Assembly: GCF_016906535.1 (NCBI RefSeq)
Contig: NC_057373.1
Span: 62,001 to 126,000, forward strand
Length of the DNA: 64,000 nucleotides
Reading direction: 5' to 3'
DNA from: Rhizoctonia solani
Taxonomy: Eukaryota; Basidiomycota; Agaricomycetes; Cantharellales; Ceratobasidiaceae
Positions 21,527 through 31,907 of this stretch are shown piece after piece; positions within the stretch are counted from its first letter, which is position 1, and each line of letters starts with the position of its first letter. The position numbers and the translations under genes are program-made. Below the pieces are notes generated by a model that worked only from the letters and a program-made list of their open reading frames with translations, was not told the DNA's origin and did no database searches.

Positions 21527-24500
21527 GGCCAAGGACTACTGTCAAGCCCCTGGCCCAATTAGATGTGCATGTATTGGACTGTGAATTTGTATCTGTGGCT
21601 CTAGACTCTAATAAAAAGCCCCTTTTATTTATTGATCTACATCTGCACAATTTCCCAACAGAAAAAATAAAAACCCTGGTGGACTCAGGCGCCACATCCA
21701 ACTTTATTTCCCCAACAATTGTTGAAAAACTCAAAATCCCAAAAACCCAACTCAAAAATCCACAAGTTGTGAGAATGCTAGATGGTACTATCTCTCAGAC
21801 TGGTTGCATTTGGCACCAGGTTCACCTCACAGTCTTGGCCAATGGCCATACACACACAATACCCTTTCTAGTCTGTCCCATTGGTAACACCTTGACAATA
21901 CTAGGCATGACTTGGCTAACAACAGAAGCACCACTCATTGACTGGCAACAGGGTCTTATCACCTTCCCTGAACAAATCCAAATTGCCTCAGAAGAAGAAG
22001 CTGAGTTGGACCCCTTAGCAAACCTCCCTCACCAATATCATGAGTTTGCTAAGGTCTTTGGCAAGGAAGAATACAAGGTCCTCCCTCCACACAGGGAGTA
22101 TGATATCTCCATAGACCTTATTCCGGATGCCAAACTTATGCCAGGGCCAATTTACAGCATGACCAACGCAGAATCCAAGGCACTAAAGCAACATATTGAT
22201 GAAGAACTAGCAACAGGCAAGATCCGCCCCAGTACTTCCTCAGCAGGTGCTCCAGTTATGTTTGTTAAAAAGGCAGATGGTTCCTTACAGCTGGTTGTGG
22301 ATTACCAAAAGTTGAATAATGTAATGCATAAGAACGTATACCCGTTGCCAAGGCAAGACAACTTGATGGCCAAACTTAGGCATGCAAAGTTGTTCACAAA
22401 GCTAGATCTACGCTGGGGTTACAACAACATCAGAATCAAGGAAGGAGATGAATGGAAGACAGCATTCAGGACCAAATATGGGCTATTTGAGTACCTGGTA
22501 ATGCCATTTGGCCTCACCAATGCCCCAGCTGCCTTCCAACATTTCATGAATGACTTGTTTAGAGACCTCATTGATGTTACCGTGGTCATCTACTTGGATG
22601 ACATACTAATCTTCTTGGAAGACCCCAAGGACCACCCAACTCATGTCAGGGAAGTCCTATCACGGTTGATGAAGAATCAGCTGTTCTGCAAACTCTCCAA
22701 ATGTCACTTTCACATCACTACGGTTGATTACCTTGGCATTGTCATATCACCTGCAGGTTTCTCAATGGACCAAAAGAAGATTGAGGCAGTCACTTTGTGG
22801 CCCCAACCCAAGACAGTCAAACAAGTCCAGGCCTTCCTAGGTTTTGTCAACTACCTTTGGCGGTTCATCCCAAACTTCAGCTCTGTGGCACATCCCCTCC
22901 ACAATCTTACCAAAAAGGAAACCCCCTGGTCATGGGGTGATTTGGAAGAAATGGCGTTCCATGAATTGAAAACCCTGGTTACCAGATCTCTGGTCCTGAT
23001 TCACTCCAACCCTATGCTTCCTTATTACCTTGAAACAGACACATCAGGGGTAGCAATGGGAGCTATACTCAGTCAACAAGGGCCAGACAATTGGTTACAC
23101 CCAATTGCCTACATGTCAAAATCATTCTCAGGAACGGAAGCAAACTACAACACCCACAACAAGGAGCTTCTGGCTATCATCAAGGCATTGGAAGAATGGA
23201 GAATCTTCTTGGAGGCAACGGATAAACCCATACAGGTTTTCACAGACCATTGGAACCTGGAATACTGGATGCAGGCACAAACATTCAACTGCAGGCACAC
23301 CCAATGGCGCATATTCTTGAGCAATTTCAACTTTGAGATCCACTACCGCCCAGGGAAGCAGTCAGGGAAACCAGATGCGTTGTCCAGGAGATCAGACTAC
23401 ATTGACAAGCCCCAGGAACCAGAAATAATGTTACCTGCTGAAGTATTTGCCAACATGTTGGAAGAGGAACTGGAGATTGTCACAGAAATCCAGAGCAAAC
23501 TGAAAGAGGACCCCTCCCTTGAACCTATCATCCAGTTCCTGACAGAAGACGCAGACAACGCACCTCCCTCTATCCAAAAAGCCTATCAAGACTATGACTG
23601 GGAGGAAGACCTCCTGTGGTATTGCAGAAAACTAGTTGTCCCGGACTTGGAACCCCTCAAGGAATGATTATTGAGGGAATTCCACAACTCCCCATTGGCA
23701 GGGCATCCAGGTCAACAAAGGATGCTTGAACTTGTCAGCAGGAATTATTGGTGGCCTGGAATGAAATCCTCTGCTAAAGAATGGGTCAAATGCTGCCCAA
23801 TATGCCAAGCCAACCGGCAAGCCCATGCACCGGTCATTGCCCTTAAACCCCTAGAAGTCCCACCATTCCCTTTCCACACAATCTCCTATGACTTCATCAC
23901 GGGGTTCCCCAAGTCCCAGGGACACAATGCTATCTTAGTAGTGATTGATTTGTTTTCCAAGTTTGGCCATTTTATCCCTACCTCCAAAAAGGTCACAGCA
24001 AAAGGGCTGGCGGACTTGTTTGTCAATCACGTCTGGAAACTCCATGGCCTACCAGTAAAAACCGTCTCAGACAGGGGAACTATGTTTACAGGTAAATTCC
24101 TTAGGGCACTGTACCAATGTCTTGGGATCAAGCCAGCCTTCTTGTCAGCCTACCACCTGGAATTGGACAGACAAACAGAAAGGGTCAACCAGTTCATAGA
24201 ATTCTACCTCAGGTCATACGTAGCAGCAGATCACTTGGATTGGGCAACATGGTTACCACTAGCAGAATACGCGTACAACAATGCCAAGCACACTGCTACA
24301 GGAAAAACCCCATTTGAGCTGATTTACAGAAGAAACCTGGTAATGAACCTGTCCAACGTCCCGGCAAATGTACCAGAAGCCAATCTTGTAGCTGATACCC
24401 TGGCCCAAGAATGGAAAGAAGCAGAATCCGCCCTGAGAATGACAAAGGAGAAAATGGCAGGAACAAGGGGAGTGGTCCCAGAATATTCCATTGGGGAAAA

Positions 24501-24933
24501 AGTATGGCTAGACGCAAAGAATGTGGAGATCCGCTTGAACTCCAACAAACTAGATCCCAAGCAACTAGGACCCTTCAAGGTCACCAAAAAGATCTCTAGT
24601 CACACGTACCGCCTGGAACTTCCTGACACCCTGAAGATACACAATGTATTCTATGCGGGGCTACTATCCAAAGTCCATGAGTCCCCAAGTCAACCACTCC
24701 CAGAGCGCCCCCCTCCTGAAACAATAGAAGGGGAGGAAGAATATGAGGTTGAACAAATCATTGACTCCAAAAGACAACAAGGAAAGTGGTTCTATTTGAT
24801 CAAATGGAAGGGATATGGTCCAGAAGACAACTCATGGGAACCTGAAGAGCTGTTAGAACATAGCAAAGAAGAAATCCGTTGCTTCAACCAGTCACAACTG
24901 AAAAAGGCTTGTGACTCCGCCAAGAGCCTTTAA
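21521..24933 (+). pseudogene. Gypsy-3 pol polyprotein, one in-frame TGA
   Basis: A single frame runs from the slippery site. Domains in order: protease (TLVDSGATSNFISP); RT ([37 protein letters not shown]); RNase H (YYLETDTSGVAMGAIL, NKELLAIIKALEEW, FTDHWNLEYW); integrase zinc domain (HNSPLAGHPGQQRMLELV, CCPICQ); core (YDFITGF, VSDRGTMFTGKF, RQTERVNQFIEFYL); GPF module (LGPFKVTKKIS); chromodomain (EEYEVEQIID, WFYLIKWKGYGPEDNSWEP). TGA at 23665-23667 splits RNase H from integrase and is one change from CGA. The core reads LDRQTER where relatives read TDGQTER. Stop TAA at 24931-24933 abuts the polypurine tract. Confidence 0.92.
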
Positions 24934-24944
24934 GGGGGGGGCAA

Positions 24945-25494
24945 TGTTACAACCTCCTAACTTATACCATTGGATTTGCCCAATTTTTCTAATATTTCTA
25001 CCATTTTATTACAAACTCATTATCTTTACTTTTTTGGTCACGTGACCTTGGCACTTATTATGCCAAGATGCCGTGCCAAGGGCGCTTAGGAGATATCCAT
25101 GCTTCTGCGCAGCCTGCAGCACACTTCTTATTTCCATCATGTACTTCTTTCTCTCACGCGCACAGACCATGTAAATAGTGTGTCCTTGTCTATATATACA
25201 GTAGGAAAATTGCTTGGAAACACCAAGTCAATTTTACCTTGTCTCACACTCATTGAGGAGGATTAGTCAGCCAGCTAAGTAGCCAGCCCCCAGTAGTTTT
25301 CAGACGTTAACCCCTATACCTCACTCACCACACCTCCAGGCCTAAGGCCCCTTTGACACTAGCATCCAGTACAAGTCTGCCTTAAGCGGCAATAGTATAG
25401 CCTCAGTACATAGTTAGATTAGCTCTGTCTGTAGTAGTACGGCCTTAAGCGCCCGCCCCACTAGCAAGTACCCACATTACAAGTGGTGTACAAC
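24945..25494 (+). repeat. Gypsy-3 3' LTR
   Basis: The LTR starts TGTTACAACC after the tract AAGGGGGGGGCAA and runs to GTGTACAAC at 25494, where an inverted LTR begins. It matches the 5' LTR almost base for base; differences such as CACAGCC/CGCAGCC are transitions. CACGTG lies at 25039-25044. Confidence 0.88.
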
Positions 25495-26056
25495 TGTTGT
25501 ACGCCACTGTAAGGTGGGTACTTGCTAGTGGCAGGTGCTTAGGGCCATAACTAATACAGACACTGCTTATGTAATCTAATCCTAAGGCTATACTACTTAG
25601 CGCGTAAGGCGCTCTACTTCTAACTACTGCTGGCAATGGGGCCTTAGGCCTGGGAGGTGTGGTAGGTAAATATTGGGGTTAATGTCTGAGTATTAGTGGG
25701 GGCCAGCTACTTAGCTGGCTGGATGATCCTCCTCAAATGAGTATGAGACAAGGTAAAATTGACTTGGGGTCTCCAAGCAATTTTCCTGCTGTATATATAG
25801 ACAAAACTTCTAAGTACATGTGGTCTGTGCGTGTGTGAATAGAAGACTACATGTGAAAAGAGAAGCGTGCTGCGGGCTGCGCAGAAGCGTGGATTCCTCC
25901 TAAGCGCCCTTGGCACGGCATCTCGGCGCGGCATCTTGGCATAATAAGCGCCGAGATCACGTGATTAAAAAACAAAAGCTAAAGGTTTCGGAAAAAATAC
26001 TAAAAATAAGAGAAAAATCCGGCAAATCTAATGGTATATGTAAGGAGGTTGTAACA
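25495..26056 (-). repeat. Full Gypsy-3-family LTR, minus orientation (LTR-b)
   Basis: The 562-bp sequence on the plus strand begins TGTTGTACGCC and ends GGTTGTAACA. With the preceding 3' LTR it forms a near-perfect inverted repeat around CACTAGCAAGTACCCAC. It is a sister of LTR-a (18527-19087). Confidence 0.8.
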
Positions 26057-26463
26057 ACAACACATACGCAACCTGCAACATGCTTCTCTTTTCAAATGTA
26101 CTCTTCCTTTCACACGCTCACAGACCACCATGTAGATAGTTCTCTAGTTATAAATACAGCAGGAAAATTGCTTGGAAACCCCAAGTCAATTTTACCTTGT
26201 CTCTTATTCAAAGAGGGGGATATCAGAAGCCAGCTAAGTAGCTGGCCACCAGTAGTACCTATGCTCACCCCTTACCTTTACCTACCACACCTCCCAGGCC
26301 TAAGGCCCTCTTGTCATTGTAGATAGACCAGTAGTTGCTGCCTTACGCGGTTAGTTCAGCAGTTAGCCTAGATTAGATAGATTAGTTGGACTTGCAGTGT
26401 ACTAGATACAGCCTTAAGTGCCTGCTCCACTAGTGTCTACCCACCTTACAGTGGTGTACAACA
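26057..26463 (+). repeat. 3' part of a Gypsy-3-family LTR
   Basis: Starting near ACGCAACCTGCAACATGC and ending CAGTGGTGTACAACA, this aligns with the second part of the Gypsy-3 LTR, including a TATAAATA-like box. Together with 18333-18526 it makes about one full LTR, suggesting the whole 18527-26056 block sits inside an older LTR. Confidence 0.65.
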
Positions 26464-28364
26464 CATTTCCTGGACAATTTTTGTCAAACAAAAAGTGCAA
26501 AAGGACTGAGAAGTAGGCCTAGTACCTATTTGCAGAATATTAGCACTCAAAACAAAGCCTGTGCTACTAAAACCAGCTAACTTCAAGAGTTCACATCCTC
26601 ACCCCCTCTTGCCATGCTACTCTAGAACAAGCAAGTGAAATAACCTAAGATGCTACTGACACATATATAGAGAGGTGATGAGTGTATGTGCTTGAATAAA
26701 ACAGGATTTGAGGAATAAAAAAATGCATGAGAGGCAGAAAAGCACAGAATTGCTAGAAGCATCTTAGGTGCATCAGTCATAGCATATGGAAAAAGAAGTG
26801 CCAGAGGTCCTAAACATAGCAGAAGTATGCATTATGTACCAGTGAGTATGTGTACAAGCTCAATAAAACTATAAATTTACGTATTCAGGAAGAGTGTGGT
26901 AACGTATGGTTTACATGCGCAACCCTGAGGAAGAGGTAACTTAAGATGACGCCAACGCCGCAACTTGAAAACACTGCAAGAGCAAAACACGAGTCAAAAG
27001 CCTTTTGTAAGCAATGATGTGGCTCAGCCAAATATAAATCAACCCAGGATTTGAGAGATTGGCGGAACCAAACCTGGGTGTATTGTTTATTATTCCAACA
27101 ATGATTGCAAGTCTATATCTTGGGCGCTTTGAATGCAATAAGTGGAGTTTTGCAATGGGTCCTATGGAGGGCGTAAAAATTATACTGGGTCCATCAAACC
27201 AAAATATATACCTGTGCCACTTGGTAGGTGTCGTGTTTGCGCACTGTTTATAGCATTTCGTTTCGGCGCTTGCGCCTCCTATTACTTCTCTTCCATACTA
27301 CGTACGGCGAGCACCTTGTGCTCGCAGCAGAGTTTGTCCTGTCCACTTTTCCACTATTTTCCGTTAGTCCCACCCGCCCGCACCTCTTCTACGCGCATAC
27401 GATCCGATTTGGCCGCCCACCCAGCTCGCTCGGTGGCTTGGCCCCGATGGCATCCCGGTTCGGGGCACCCCCTCTCCGGCCCCCACCCCCATCCGTCTGC
27501 CGGTCCTTGTTGTATGCGCGTTTCCTCTTTTTTACGTACTCATATTTTCCCTTCCCTTTTTTGTGTACCGGCCCAGGGCTTAGTCTAAATTGGCTTTAAT
27601 TCAATTTGATCTACGCCAAGGGCTTACTCTGGGAATAAGTTACATATCGATGGTTAGCTCACCTTCGGTAACCAACCAGATGCAGAAGATCAGCGTTGAT
27701 CTTAGATCCTAAACGGGGTCCGTCAACTATATACTGTTGATTTAGAGTGACGATAGATGCGTGGGATCTGATTGTCAACTATGATCGAGTTAGGAGGGCT
27801 CCAGTTCTCATAGCTATAGAGCGTCATGGCTGCTGCGTGTGAGTTGTCGAAAGCAATATATTGCCTTGCCCAATTGATCGAATCACTCGCTTCGGGCTCA
27901 TATAATTCAGAGACTCCTGAGATCAATGTGAAAAGATGGTGATTCTGTAGGGGGCGGCTTGAGTTGGTTTCGGAGGATCCGGAAGGGCACTGGAGGAAGC
28001 TCCCAAAACTTTATTGAATATACCCAAGGCTTGGCGCTGATTTTGGATATCTATTTGACCAATCGGATCTGTGAGCTTTTACAGGTTCTATCGTATTCTT
28101 TGGTTTTGGATCAGCCATTTTAATGGTCACACTACCTGCCTTTTTTCAGTTGAGCAAATCTCCGGATGCATTGACCTTATCCGACAGAAATGGGAAAGAC
28201 TTAAATTTACTTCTGGGATTAGTTCATCAGTCGAGATCCAAGAATCGGGTAACCCTTTCAAGAATATAGATTGAGCCTCAAGCGTTTCGTGGCCGGAGCT
28301 ACTATAAGAGAGCACGTGGATATGGATATTGATGGGGTTGATCCAAACGTCTTCATCCTCCATT
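26464..28364. other. Intergenic region upstream of copy B
   Basis: No gene recognised. A C-rich segment at 27360-27500 gives spurious open frames without motifs. Near 28020 the words CCCAAGGCTTGGCG recur as in the blocks upstream of copies D and E (34885 and 39180), so the last 300-350 bases may hold the copy B promoter. Confidence 0.4.
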
Positions 28365-30565
28365 ATGTCTCTTCGATCAACTACTGGATGTTACACTTGT
28401 AAAGTCAAGTAAGGGGCCGATTTCTTTCCTTATTTCCTAGTTACTGTTTGAACTTGACTTACAGACGCCGGAAATGCGATGAGACGAAACCAAGCTGCCT
28501 CAGGCAAGTCATTTTAGTCCAGAGTATACGCGTACATATGGAAGTCTTGCTGATTAGTGATTAGATGTATTAAAAGAGGGTCGGACTGCAGCTATGAGTA
28601 CACCCAACTCTCCGGGAAAAAGCGGACAAAGCCAGCACCCAGGCCTCCTAGCGAACAAGCGAAAACGCTTGCCAAGTTAAAATCAAGCCTGACAACGTCA
28701 TCAGTTCTTCAACATGTACCAGAGGCTTCGAATGACCTTGAATATTCTTCAGTTTCATCCTCACATCCCATGCTTCCTTTCGATGCAGATTGGGAACGAT
28801 CTTTTTGCGAGGCTACTGCAGTCACATTACTCGATCTTTCGCCGTATAGCAATCCTTCCTCTCGACCCACCCCCTCTCAACAATTGTCGGTACCAGGAGC
28901 TCTTTCAACCAGCACGTCAATCCTTGCATCTCAAGCGGAACTAGACTCCTGTCCTTTACGAAGAACTGGACATGATTTGACTTTTACATCTTACTCATCT
29001 TTGGATCCTTTTCAAAACCAACACGAACTTGAAGACGACTATGAAGACCCTGAAGGTATAAAGGAGATCTTTTTCGCAATTCCTTTGGGACTGGATCGCA
29101 CAGTGGAAAGTAATTCACTACCATTTGTTTTGCATTCCTGTGAGCATCCTACATGTTGATTATGACTACATTGCTGAAGATATCTTAGACGCTCAATGGT
29201 TCACGATGACAGTGTTTGATCCCCAGAAAATTGCCCACACCGCAAAAGCAACAGTAATCGATCAATTTTTGAAATCTTCTTCCTCACGTTCTCGGATGCT
29301 CTTAATTTCCGAATTAATGGGGAAGTTGATCAAATCTCGAACCTTGGACAGGGAAGGAGAGAGGGCTTTTCGATTACTGGCGGATGACGTTTCAGATAGC
29401 ATTACTAGCTATCAGGTGCAGCAATGGCCCGCAAGTAAAGGAGAAAGAGAATGGGCAAATGCTACATTAAATAATATGCTGGAGGTTCGCTCACTTCAAA
29501 ATTTATCCATCTTGAATATATGCTTATTGGTTCAGTACGCAGCTGATTAGTATGCAAATCATTGTGGTCCCCTACGCCTATTTGCTACGTCTCCTTAAAT
29601 TGGCTGTCCCAGTATTCTTGTGCGCATGTTTGCCTCCCCATCCCCCTGCTATGTCGGCTATACTACTTGAAACAACACTTAACCTGCGACACTTTGTGGC
29701 GTCAGATGTGGTCACTAGTATTACGACCGGCAGGTCACTATTGTGTAGGTGAGTAGCGGCTTTGCATTTATATATACAGTACACTGGTCAGTCTACTGAA
29801 TGGTCTACCACGACATGACGAGTAGGTATCATGTTCCGTGGTCTCTCGAATTTTGCGAAGATTTTATGAGGAGGGGGGAAAGTCAGGGACTCCAGTGGCT
29901 GCTTGGTATCCCAGATCAATTTATCTTACTATTCGGGTATACGGAAGGCCTTCGGGAAGATGCAAAATCTTTGGGTATGCCCGTGGACCCAGAAATCATT
30001 GGACAAATTGAGGAAGATGTGAAGAAGATACGGATATCGCCGTCTCAAAGTAGAGATGTGTCGATGGAGGTTAAGAGGAGGGTAGTGCAAGAGGGGTGGC
30101 GTGAAGCTGTATTGATCTATATGTACATGGTAAGCCTATAGACTGAGCAGCGTTCCGGTTGTGCTATAATCCCCCTAGGCACTTGGCGGAGCAGATGCGA
30201 ATGACCGTAAAGTAAAGAAAGCTCAAAGGGAGTTCATGAAGCTTGTTAACGCTATTGGAACTGGACGTCACCCAGATATATTCTTAGCAATCCCAACAAT
30301 GATAGTAGGTTTTCTTAATTGATTAGTGCGCCCACGTCTATTCTTACAATATCTTGAACAGGTGGGCCTAGCCACAATCAACCCTGTTGATCGAGAAACG
30401 ATAACCTCCCGCTTCCTTGCTTTGCCCGAATTTGCTAACCCAAACTCTGTGGGACACGATCAACTTCGTATACTGAAGGATGTCTGGAATCAGACAGATA
30501 CATCAGGGAGGGCTGCGCAGTGGAAGGATCTGCGAGAGGCGTCTTGGCGGATTACCGGAGTTTAA
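28365..30565 (+). CDS. Copy B: intact Zn(II)2Cys6 transcription factor-like gene
   Basis: Predicted exons: 28365-28408, 28465-28503, 28565-29139, 29189-29484, 29543-29748, 29826-30129, 30179-30304, 30362-30565; 597 aa, no stops. The start MSLRSTTG is followed by a zinc cluster with six cysteines (GCYTCKVKRRKCDETKPSC, then CIKRGSDC, joined across an intron). The second intron uses a GC donor (GCAAGT). The Ser/Thr-rich linker ends with EDPEGIKEIFF and VESNSLPFVLHS. The C-terminal half is helical, with GIPDQFILLFGY, QEGWREAVLIYMYM and a terminal WRITGV. Such proteins are nuclear activators or repressors, often of metabolic genes; the target is unknown. The C-terminal region may correspond to a Fungal_trans-type domain, which I cannot test here. 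Confidence 0.85.
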
Positions 30566-31318
30566 ATTGCCAAGACCCTAGGTTTAGTTTGTGAAAACGT
30601 CAGCTCGATTTCGAATCAACTAATTCTCGGTACCTGCATAGCATTTGGTTAACTCATGATATACATAGTATTGCATCTCAGCCATGCATGCGAACTTGTC
30701 GACTTAATCCCATAGGTTTGCAGGAGTACATATTAGAGCAGACAAGCAAATAAAAGTAGCTTTTGTCAAAGTTAACGATAGGATCGTATGCTAGTGATGA
30801 CCTGAGATCCTTTACGGTTGTATTCAAGTGAATCATTAAGCTAATAATCAAGCCAAATCAGGGCAAGAGAGTGCTGGACCATGGGGTTGTCGAACTTTGG
30901 CAGCTCTTTCCGGCGCCTGCATAACCACCAATCAGGACGGACGGAAAGGTACAGCTCTAAGCAATCATATTTCGGGTATAGCTGTCCACCTGTTCTCATT
31001 TGTTGTTACGCACGCACCGAGATCGGAACTGTCAGGGTTTTACGATTAAGTTACTCGATCGCTCAGGATGGTTTGCCTGCGTGGGGCTGGGGCCAGGCGC
31101 CTTTATTCTAAGCCCTTGCCGTCGAGCATCCCCAAGATTTGTTGAGACCAATGGCAGCTCGGGGTTTGGTTCCAAGCAAAAAACGGTGTTGATCGGGCAA
31201 CGACGCCCATGTAACAATATACTGACTAACCCGGGTACTCGTGCTGATTGCACCATGACATTACATCAAGATTGATTAAGGCACTGGGTGGCGTCTACTC
31301 ATCATTCCTCTCAATACC
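30566..31318. other. Intergenic, nothing recognised
   Basis: This lies between copy B and the orphan zinc-finger relic. Short frames only, with no family motifs, repeats or RNA genes seen. Confidence 0.45.
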
Positions 31319-31460
31319 ATGCCTGAGAGATCAATTTCTGGGTGTTGCATGTGCAAAAATAAGTCGGTACGTTCAACTGCCTTCTTCATGACATCTCATG
31401 CAATCCGAATTGGTGGACGGAAGAAATGCGATGAGGCAAAACCAAATTACCGTAGGCAAG
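31319..31460 (+). pseudogene. Orphan zinc-finger 5' relic of an array gene
   Basis: ATG at 31319 opens MPERSISGCCMCKNK, the first half of the zinc cluster. After a decayed intron, RKKCDEAKPNYRRQ follows in the position of exon 2. The third-quarter cysteine is Tyr (CxR to NYR), and the acceptor AG before ACGGAAG reads GG. Nothing of the linker or regulatory domain follows. I infer a truncated duplicate just upstream of copy C. Confidence 0.7.
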
Positions 31461-31907
31461 TTTTCATGGCATCCACATTCTCCCAATCTGCTGGCGACTC
31501 AGTTAATCCATAACAAACAAAAAACGCCAAAGCGGCATCATTTTGCGGTTGTTTTGACAACCCAAAAATCTGAGGCTCCACGCAGTGCGTATTCTCTGAT
31601 ACCTCCGCTTTTCCAATAAGCTTGGCATGCCAGCCCAACAGGCTATCACGTGATATTCTTTTTTTATTTATATTTAAGGAGCTACATGCGAAACAAGGCA
31701 AACCGCTCACAAAACTGAGGCAAACTACGCTAAGAACAAAAGAGGAGAAAAGAGAGGAGAGGAAACACGGAGTCACGTGATATTCTCCTCAATAGAACTC
31801 TACCGTCCTAGCACTATATTATTATTATCGGCAAGCTGACGCGGACCGCCAACAGCAGTCCGGGGCTCACAGATTACTTATTATTGCTCTCCTTGAATCT
31901 TTCAAAT
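31461..31907. other. Short intergenic upstream of copy C
   Basis: AT-rich with two CACGTGATATTC words (near 31647 and 31774). No ORF of note. It may contain the copy C promoter. Confidence 0.35.

Larger units (their letters stand above)
19091..25494 (+). mobile_element. Gypsy-3: young chromodomain Ty3/gypsy element
   Basis: LTRs lie at 19091-19635 and 24945-25489/25494, with a non-coding leader, gag, then a single pol frame ending in a chromodomain. The LTRs differ at only a handful of sites, mostly transitions, which indicates recent insertion. Only two in-frame TGA codons interrupt the coding sequence. It is a different family from Gypsy-1/2 by LTR and protein sequence, though it shares parts of the leader. 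No clear 5-bp target duplication was found, because both ends abut inverted LTRs of the same family. Confidence 0.9.

Noticed and set aside
27142..27599. Open frames of 120-150 aa in the C-rich stretch before copy B
   Set aside because: Two overlapping frames are open because of composition; no motifs or splice context.
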